NCBI GenBank assembly: GCA_937874965.1
Contig: CALNCD010000002.1
Span: forward strand, 1-14,078
Length of the DNA stretch: 14,078 nucleotides
Direction: 5' to 3'
From: an uncultured Erysipelotrichaceae bacterium
GTDB lineage: Bacteria; Bacillota_I; Bacilli_A; Erysipelotrichales; Erysipelotrichaceae
Positions 1 through 5,584 of the stretch are shown here, one piece after another. The number at the start of each line of letters is the position of its first letter. Position 1 is the first letter of the stretch. Position numbers and translations under genes: made by a program. The notes beneath the pieces were generated by a model. It did no database searches. It was given only the letters and a program-made list of their open reading frames with translations, and was not told the origin of the DNA.

Positions 1-1
1 G

Positions 2-286
2 GATACAGGTGAAGAAGAAGTTATTGAAACACAGGGTGTCTTCCCGTATATCGGAGCAATTCCTGCAACTCACTATCTTGAAAAGCTAGGTGTCTTGAAC
101 AGTGAAGGACATATTGAAGTGGACCAGAACTGTCAGACGAAAGTAAAAGGGATTTACGGCATCGGTGATGCGATTGTTAAGAATCTCAGGCAGATTGTAA
201 CTGCAACCTCTGATGGGGCTATAGCTGCTCAGCACAGTGTTCCATATGTTCAGATGCAGCGTAAGGACTTTTGCCGTAAGGACTAA
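2..286 (+). CDS. trxB: Thioredoxin reductase, C-terminal part (5' end outside window)
   Basis: The first 94 codons visible, open from the window edge, are the C-terminal FAD-binding part of a thioredoxin-disulfide reductase, a cytoplasmic flavoenzyme that passes electrons from NADPH to thioredoxin. The family pattern is clear: GVFPYIGAIPAT, then the hydrophobic GVLNSEGHIEVD strand, TKVKGIYGIGD (the Gly-Asp that contacts FAD) and the end motif LRQIVTATSDGAIAA. The usual GDxRxK has Val in place of Arg (GDAIVKNLRQ), which is within family variation as I know it. The CxxC active site lies upstream, outside the window. The last residues, QMQRKDFCRKD, extend past the normal end and come from a small 15-base duplication. 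A terminator follows within 20 bases, so this is the last gene of its transcript. A related TrxB-like ferredoxin/NADP reductase is a less likely alternative. Confidence 0.9.
   Translation, partial: DTGEEEVIETQGVFPYIGAIPATHYLEKLGVLNSEGHIEVDQNCQTKVKGIYGIGDAIVKNLRQIVTATSDGAIAAQHSVPYVQMQRKDFCRKD
260..284 (+). repeat. 15-bp-period tandem duplication at trxB 3' end
   Basis: CGTAAGGACT occurs at 260-269 and again at 275-284, exactly one 15-base period apart, in frame. It makes the C-terminus read RKD-FC-RKD just before the TAA stop. It looks like a slippage duplication that lengthened the protein by five residues without breaking the frame. Confidence 0.8.
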
Positions 287-301
287 TAAAATGGATGAAG
301 G

Positions 302-334
302 AACTGTATTCGACAAGTGAATGCAGTTTTTTTT
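302..334 (+). terminator. Intrinsic terminator after trxB
   Basis: A 10-bp stem (AACTGTATTC at 302-311 with GAATGCAGTT at 319-328, one G-U pair) closes a 7-base loop and runs into eight T residues (327-334). It should end the trxB transcript and largely insulate the Rhs reading frame that begins about 20 bases further on. Confidence 0.85.
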
Positions 335-369
335 ATACACTGGGTAATTAACTTACGGAAACAGATGCA

Positions 370-3300
370 TTGGGTCACACGGTTACGTATGTTTATGACA
401 AGCAGAATCGGAAAGTCAAAGAAATTGATGCACTGGGCTATGAAACGACCTTTGCCTATAACGCTTTTAATCAGGTTATTAAGACAACTTATCCGGATGG
501 AACTTCCATTCAATCCAAATATGATGCTGCCCAACGGCTGATTGAGAAGGTTGACCAGCTTGGCTACAGTGAAAAATATACCTATGATGAGTATGACAAC
601 CTGATCCAAAGCGTTGATAAATCCGGAAATACAACGCGCTATGTGTATGATCGGTTTAATAATCGAATCGAAGAAATTAAACCGAATGCGATTGTAACGA
701 AGTACCGCTATGATCGAAGAAACCATCTGGTAGAGGAAATCAAACCCAACGCTGCTCATACTGTTTACAGCTATAACGCCCTTGACCAGATAGTGACCAC
801 GGAATATGCAAATGGGCTGATTGAAACCAATCAGTATAATCGTTATGGTGATTTACTGAAGATTACAACAAATGCGAATGCGTCTGTAAAGGCGGAGTAT
901 ACCTATGATTCTATGGGACGTGTACTCTCATCCACGGATAAAAACGGCAAGGTGACAACATATCTTTATGATCGTTTTAATAACGTGATTGAGATGTCAC
1001 TGGAAGGTCAGTACACAGTAAGCTCAGTATACTCGGACGATAATCAATGTGTGTCTGTGACTTCAGCTGAAGGTAATATCACAGAGACTACGTATAATAG
1101 TCTTGGACAGCGGATCAAGACGAATGAAGCAGGAAAAGTAACAGAATATTTCTATGATGCGAAAGGCCGGCTCATTGAAGAAAGAGATCGTCTAGGAAGC
1201 ATAATGTATGGTTATGATTCAATGTCGCGTCAGAGAACCGCAGTGGATCGGATGGGGAATAAGACGGAAGTTGTGTATGGTAGCCGCGGCGAAGTCATTA
1301 AGCGCATTGATGGGATGGGGCATGAGGAAAACTACAGCTACGATATTAATCTGAATCAAGTCAGTTCCAAGGATGCAAACGGGAACGAAACACGCTATGA
1401 ATTTGATGCGAATAATTTCGTTGTTGCCTACCAGGATGCCTATGGGAATGTTGTCCGTTATAAAAATGACAGCAATGGACAGGCCATTGAGATGAGCCGT
1501 CAAGATGCAGTCGTCAAGACAATGACTTACGACAAGATGGGACAATTGATCCAGGTGAAAGAAGACAATGCCGTCAAAGAATCCTATATCTATGATCTGC
1601 TAGGACAGCTTATAAAAACAACCATTGCAGGGCAGCAGACAGACTATACCTACAATGAGGCATCACTGCTTGTGTCAAAGAGAACCAGTGATGATACGTT
1701 TCTTTATGATTATGATGGCTATGGTCATTTGACGAGTGCTTCTTCAAAGGATTCCAAGATGCTTATGAGCTACGATACATTCGGGAATCTGCTTTCGGTT
1801 ACGGACAGTTACCAGCGGACAGTCGCCTACAGATATGATCATCATAATCAAATCAAATCACTAACCTATCCGGATGGACGGGTGGTCCACTATACCTATG
1901 ATGAGTATCAGCGTTTAATTGAGGTGAATGACGGCATTGACCGGATGATGTATACCTACGACTCTAATTCAAACATCATTGAGGAATCTGTGAACGGGAT
2001 CGTGACTACACATACCTACACTATGAATAATCAACGGGTGTCTTCTTCCACTCTTCAAGATCAGAAGCTGATCAGCGTGCTGAACTACGTCTATGATGGG
2101 GTTGGAAACATCACGCAGGAAACACGGATTCTGGACGGACAGCTCTATCAAAAAGAGTATACGTATGATGCCTTGAATCAAGTGGTCTCGTTGAAGGAAA
2201 CGGATGCTTCAACTGTGAAAGAAACACAGAACAGCTATGATCATCAGGGAAATAAGCAGAAGAGTACCACCACGATCAATGGTGTAACCCATGTTGAACA
2301 AACCATTGCCAATGGGGAGAATCAAGTTTTACGGGTTGAATCAGAAGACGGCGTCAAATACAGCTATACTTATGATCGCTATGGAAATATAAAGACCAAG
2401 CAATACAGTACAGGGTTAGCAGAGACCTATACATTCAACGGAAGTAATCAGCTTGTCTTGATTGAAGACAATTATGGTCGGCGGGTTGAATATACCTATG
2501 ATGCCATGGGCAATAAGCAGTCCAGACAGGAAGAAACACCGTATGAGTATTTGATTCTTAAAGATTCCGAAGATCATCGTGAGCGGACAACGGCCGATTT
2601 CAAGCAGATTATTGAATCGGCGAAAGATGCCTATCTACAATCCAGTCAAAACCGCAATGCCTGTACCATGAGCTCAGCGGGAAATGACAAGCGGATTGTC
2701 AATGAAACCTATACCAACACGATTAATACGGCCTATCCACGTGTGCTTCAGGTCCACAACAACGAGCGGGTTGATGAAACCTATGTTTATGGAGCGGGCC
2801 GGATCAAACGTGAACAAGGAACACAAAGCACGTTCATGATTACCAATACTAAGAATGACGTCCTTGTTGAAGTAAACAATCAGGGAATGCATGTCTATGA
2901 CTACGGTTTAACCGGAAAGCAAAGGAACAGCCAGAAAACAAGCTATGGTTACTCTTCAGAATATCATGATGGATCACTGCAGTATCTCAGAGCGCGTTAC
3001 TACGATACAGATACGGGTGTCTTCATCAGCCGGGACACGCAAAGCGGAAGCCTGACCAATACGCTCAGTCAGAACCGCTATATCTATACCGAGAATAATC
3101 CAGTGAACTGGATAGATCCGAGCGGGAATATCAAGCTGCGTGCCGATGATCCGAACCTGAATGATAAACCGAACTGGTCGGTGGCGAAGGAAGTGGATGC
3201 TGCTGTCGCGAAAATCGGACCCTTTGATCAAAACGTGACAGAAAGCAGTTCGAACTTTACATCTGCTTTGGAGAGAATCGCGAACTTTTTACCGACATCG

Positions 3301-4449
3301 GTTAAGAAGACAGTGGATGCAGTCAATGCAACACTGAAGCAGGTGTTACCGCAGGTCATTCAAAAATCACAGCAGCAAAAATTGACGGATGCGATAGCAA
3401 GTGCTACAGTGACAATGAGGAAACTCGGATCCAGTGAAGTGGAGATCGAAGCGAAACGGATAGAGTTAATTCAGAAATACTGTGAAGTCTATCATCTGAA
3501 CATGAGTGATGTTGTTGCTTCCAAGCAATACCAGGAACAATTGCAGAAGAGCTATAAACAGACCAACATAAAGAAATTATCTGGAGGAGGAATAAAGAAA
3601 AATTCACTAGCAGAGTGGACCTTTGCGGACGAGTATAGAAAAAATAATCAGGAGACAATGAATGCGATTGTTAATGGTATCGTCACTGGCGGGAAGATAG
3701 TAGCCAATGCAGCTGTCGATGTAGTCACGGGTTATGTAAAGTCAGGGGGAAGTGTCTTTTACTTACTTCAAACCGGTGATTTTGCAGGTGCAGGAAAGCA
3801 GCTTCTTGATGGGATTGTGCAAACAGCAAGCGGTGCCTCAGTACTGAGCATAACGGCAGGGCTAGTTGTATTGGCTGTAGGCACAGGCGGAGCAGTACTA
3901 CCGGCAGAATCAGCAGCGTTGTCTCTGGCAGGTGGATTGTTTACAGCAGGCGTTTATACAGGAGCAACACAAGGTATTGGTGGAATGATTCAAAGTATGA
4001 TCGGTCACTTCACGAATGATGAGGTATATAAAAACTTTGGGGACAATAATATGTTCAGTGGACTTATTAAAATGTCGGTAGCTGGTGTTGGTCTTCTGCT
4101 TGTCTCTGGTCTGAAGAATTCAGCGACTCCTGTTAAGGAGACGGGGAATACTAAGCTGACTCCAGAAGAAGCAGCAAATAAAGTTATAAATGGAGATAGG
4201 ACAGGGACTGCATTATCTAAAGATGATTTATATCATAAATCTCCAAGTTATTTATCTGAGGAACAACTGTCGAAGGGGCAAACATATGATTCCATTAGCG
4301 CCCAAGGAGAGCATAGGGCATTACTTCAAGTTACAGGTTCAGTTAATGATAAAGAAGGAATTTTTGAGTATTTAATAAACTCAGTAGGTGAAATAATCCA
4401 TCAAAGATTTATCCCGGGAGGTGTAATGAATGGTATACCAAACCAATGA
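370..4449 (+). CDS. Rhs/YD-repeat polymorphic toxin, N-terminally truncated cassette
   Basis: This is a 1359-codon frame of the Rhs/WapA type, proteins whose YD repeats form a shell around a C-terminal toxin delivered to competitors. YD repeats fill residues 1 to about 720. The Rhs-associated core end follows (LRARYYD 873-879, then NPVNWIDPSG, with DPSG at 916-919). After it come a charged, helical region, a Gly/Ala-rich hydrophobic stretch (about 1097-1250) resembling pre-toxin membrane segments, and a tip (about 1262-1359) ending HQRFIPGGVMNGIPNQ. I cannot name the tip family; short tips behind DPSG are usually nucleases or other enzymes. There is no signal peptide, export domain or N-terminal cap. 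The frame opens at 352 after a TAA at 349, already inside a repeat (TETDALGHTVTYVYD). TTG at 370 is only the first start-like codon and has no good ribosome binding site. It is therefore probably an orphan 3' cassette or pseudogene start, although the body is intact. The last 20 bases overlap the putative immunity gene. Confidence 0.85.
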   Translation: MGHTVTYVYDKQNRKVKEIDALGYETTFAYNAFNQVIKTTYPDGTSIQSKYDAAQRLIEKVDQLGYSEKYTYDEYDNLIQSVDKSGNTTRYVYDRFNNRIEEIKPNAIVTKYRYDRRNHLVEEIKPNAAHTVYSYNALDQIVTTEYANGLIETNQYNRYGDLLKITTNANASVKAEYTYDSMGRVLSSTDKNGKVTTYLYDRFNNVIEMSLEGQYTVSSVYSDDNQCVSVTSAEGNITETTYNSLGQRIKTNEAGKVTEYFYDAKGRLIEERDRLGSIMYGYDSMSRQRTAVDRMGNKTEVVYGSRGEVIKRIDGMGHEENYSYDINLNQVSSKDANGNETRYEFDANNFVVAYQDAYGNVVRYKNDSNGQAIEMSRQDAVVKTMTYDKMGQLIQVKEDNAVKESYIYDLLGQLIKTTIAGQQTDYTYNEASLLVSKRTSDDTFLYDYDGYGHLTSASSKDSKMLMSYDTFGNLLSVTDSYQRTVAYRYDHHNQIKSLTYPDGRVVHYTYDEYQRLIEVNDGIDRMMYTYDSNSNIIEESVNGIVTTHTYTMNNQRVSSSTLQDQKLISVLNYVYDGVGNITQETRILDGQLYQKEYTYDALNQVVSLKETDASTVKETQNSYDHQGNKQKSTTTINGVTHVEQTIANGENQVLRVESEDGVKYSYTYDRYGNIKTKQYSTGLAETYTFNGSNQLVLIEDNYGRRVEYTYDAMGNKQSRQEETPYEYLILKDSEDHRERTTADFKQIIESAKDAYLQSSQNRNACTMSSAGNDKRIVNETYTNTINTAYPRVLQVHNNERVDETYVYGAGRIKREQGTQSTFMITNTKNDVLVEVNNQGMHVYDYGLTGKQRNSQKTSYGYSSEYHDGSLQYLRARYYDTDTGVFISRDTQSGSLTNTLSQNRYIYTENNPVNWIDPSGNIKLRADDPNLNDKPNWSVAKEVDAAVAKIGPFDQNVTESSSNFTSALERIANFLPTSVKKTVDAVNATLKQVLPQVIQKSQQQKLTDAIASATVTMRKLGSSEVEIEAKRIELIQKYCEVYHLNMSDVVASKQYQEQLQKSYKQTNIKKLSGGGIKKNSLAEWTFADEYRKNNQETMNAIVNGIVTGGKIVANAAVDVVTGYVKSGGSVFYLLQTGDFAGAGKQLLDGIVQTASGASVLSITAGLVVLAVGTGGAVLPAESAALSLAGGLFTAGVYTGATQGIGGMIQSMIGHFTNDEVYKNFGDNNMFSGLIKMSVAGVGLLLVSGLKNSATPVKETGNTKLTPEEAANKVINGDRTGTALSKDDLYHKSPSYLSEEQLSKGQTYDSISAQGEHRALLQVTGSVNDKEGIFEYLINSVGEIIHQRFIPGGVMNGIPNQ
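376..2520 (+). repeat. YD-repeat array of the Rhs core
   Basis: These are degenerate units of about 20-21 codons following a pattern like YxYDxxGxL...DxxGxxTxY, seen for example as YTYDEYDNLI, YVYDRFNNRI, YTYDSMGRVL, YTYDALNQVV and YTYDAMGNKQ. The units already run at the 5' edge of the frame, so the first visible one is not the natural first unit. At the DNA level they share words such as TATACCTATGATGAGTAT (577-594 and again near 1891), which would be a substrate for recombination with other rhs copies. Confidence 0.8.
4416..4423 (+). promoter_or_regulatory. Ribosome binding site of immunity gene inside toxin 3' end
   Basis: GGGAGGTG, six bases before the ATG at 4430, is the strongest Shine-Dalgarno in the region. 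It also encodes the Pro-Gly-Gly of the toxin's RFIPGG tail. It favours ATG 4430 over the ATG at 4426, which belongs to the toxin frame. Confidence 0.8.
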
Positions 4450-4996
4450 CTTTAAAAAAATTAATTTAGAAGAACGTGAATTGAAACTGAGTTATTTGGA
4501 TTTGAAAAAGTATGTTGATTTAAATTGGTGCATAGTTACCAAATGTATTGAGTTAAATATCTTAAATGAGAAGGCAATTCAGCAATATGCTATTGATTTG
4601 CTATCCAAAGATGTTGACGAAAAATCAATAGATACTTCTATTTGTGATGATGATTTGTTAGATATTGCTATTCTTACAGATAGTTATAGCTTGACGATTA
4701 AGAAATTGTTGAATGACAAATGTCTAAAAGAAGATACATACTTGATTCAAGAAGCACAATATGTACTTCTAAAATATTTATTTGAGAGTAATATTAGTGA
4801 TGCTGACAAATTATTGCTCGGAGAAAAAGTATACGTTGATTTTGGATATGATAGTCAACTCCGTATTATATTTTCGTATACATCTCCACCATATCCAGTC
4901 TTAAGTGATAAAAGTACAAAAAATGTGCAAAAAACATTGCTGAATTATTGGTATGATTATTTGATTGAGAATGAAAATTATTTTAAACGGAAATAA
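4430..4996 (+). CDS. Putative immunity protein for the Rhs tip, DUF2247-like
   Basis: A 188-aa acidic, mostly helical soluble protein without signal peptide or membrane segment. It starts inside the last codons of the Rhs toxin (20-base overlap) with an ideal ribosome binding site, the classic arrangement of an immunity gene behind its toxin tip. By family logic it would bind and neutralise the tip in the cytoplasm of the producer and its kin. The C-terminal part, with GEKVYVDFGYDSQLRIIFSY followed by a short proline-rich turn, recalls DUF2247 proteins (uncharacterised, often next to polymorphic toxins). That match is from memory and should be treated as tentative. The gene and the toxin tip are visibly richer in A+T than the Rhs core, which suggests the tip and immunity travelled together. 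A terminator lies 20 bases after the stop. Confidence 0.75.
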   Translation: MVYQTNDFKKINLEERELKLSYLDLKKYVDLNWCIVTKCIELNILNEKAIQQYAIDLLSKDVDEKSIDTSICDDDLLDIAILTDSYSLTIKKLLNDKCLKEDTYLIQEAQYVLLKYLFESNISDADKLLLGEKVYVDFGYDSQLRIIFSYTSPPYPVLSDKSTKNVQKTLLNYWYDYLIENENYFKRK

Positions 4997-5015
4997 AAAA
5001 TGAAAGAACATAATT

Positions 5016-5046
5016 AAGCAACCTGAAATATGGTTGCTTTTCTTTT
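5016..5046 (+). terminator. Intrinsic terminator after immunity gene
   Basis: A perfect 8-bp stem (AAGCAACC 5016-5023 with GGTTGCTT 5032-5039) encloses an 8-base loop and is followed by TTTCTTTT. It ends the toxin/immunity transcript. Confidence 0.85.
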
Positions 5047-5183
5047 GGTTGATAAAGGTGGTTTACAGGTATTTATCTTTAGAACGGGTATTCGTATTGA
5101 AAAAGAAATAAAGTCGTACACAAGCAAAATATGCTGTGATTACACCGAGATTAATATAAGGGACGGGATATTGACCCAAAATA
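5047..5183 (+). other. AT-rich remnant sequence, no intact gene
   Basis: No credible gene is present. One plus-strand frame stays open from 5030 to 5206 (58 codons, containing FIFRTGIRIEKEIKSYTSK and INIRDGILTQNNGRISGK), but its only ATG lies inside the terminator hairpin and has no ribosome binding site. Its composition matches the flanking toxin-tip material. I read it as a leftover of the module continuing at 5184, but I recognise no family. Confidence 0.4.
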
Positions 5184-5514
5184 ATGGACGAATTAGTGGA
5201 AAGTGACGTGAAATTCAATCCAGATTATGCAATTGTATTAGGGAAAACATCAGAAGGTTCACTACTTTGGTTAGAAACTGCTAATGCGGATGCAGGTTGG
5301 CAATATATTATAAATGTTCATAATGCTACTTGATGCAAATAAAGCAAACCTCTCCCATGAAATAAAATCTGAACTTCAACAACTAATGCTGGAGCATTGC
5401 ACATACCTAGATATGAATGATCCAGGAGCTCCTTTAACTTGGAGTAAGGAACATGAACAGAGTTTTATAGATCGGTCAGGAACAGCGTTTGATAAAAATG
5501 CGGAAGGAGCTTGA
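5184..5514 (+). pseudogene. Decayed second toxin tip (frameshifted remnant)
   Basis: Two adjoining open segments in different frames. The first (5184-5333, 49 codons, with NPDYAIVLGKTSEGSLLWLE and GWQYIINVH) ends at TGA. The second (5314-5514, 66 codons, with NLSHEIKSELQQLMLEH and DPGAPLTWSKEHEQSF) opens directly after TAA at 5311. One indel near 5314-5333 would join them into about 110 residues. Neither has a ribosome binding site, and nothing upstream supplies an N-terminus. The GWQ(H/Y)IIN-VH style resembles C-terminal tips of polymorphic toxins as I remember them; the exact family is unassigned. Position behind a toxin/immunity pair fits an orphan, displaced tip. Confidence 0.5.
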
Positions 5515-5531
5515 TGATGACTTTGGTTTGA
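5504..5531 (+). pseudogene. Vestigial start of a second immunity gene
   Basis: AAGGAG at 5504-5509 is followed by TGATG, where the stop of the remnant at 5512-5514 overlaps ATG at 5514. This is a textbook toxin-to-immunity junction. The frame dies after five codons (MMTLV, TGA 5529-5531). A shifted frame continues for about 21 codons (FDFLRLIQRYFDYEIFRITF) up to the end of the convergent gene. It is probably the stub of a deleted immunity gene. Confidence 0.4.
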
Positions 5532-5584
5532 TTTTTTGAGGTTGATACAACGATATTTTGATTACGAAATATTCAGGATAACAT

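Noticed and set aside
317..541. Plus-strand open frame overlapping the start of the Rhs gene
   Set aside because: It is a frame shadow: the Rhs frame here carries clear YD repeats, and this one gives Arg/Met-rich sequence with no pattern. Its ATG lies inside the trxB terminator.
1219..1545. Minus-strand open frame inside the Rhs core
   Set aside because: It is antisense to conserved YD repeats; the repeat codons read hydrophobic on the other strand. No ribosome binding site and no family resemblance.
376..2520. CRISPR-like repeat array
   Set aside because: The repeats are degenerate, protein-level YD units without constant repeats or spacers.
3590..3660. GGAGGAGGAATAAAG as an internal start for a separate pre-toxin gene
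   Set aside because: No ATG, GTG or TTG at proper spacing in the toxin frame; the Gly-Gly-Gly codons simply look like a Shine-Dalgarno.
5540..5575. Possible bidirectional terminator (GATATTTT...GAAATATTC) between the remnant and the regulator
   Set aside because: The pairing needs a bulge, is almost all A-T and has no proper T run; not convincing.
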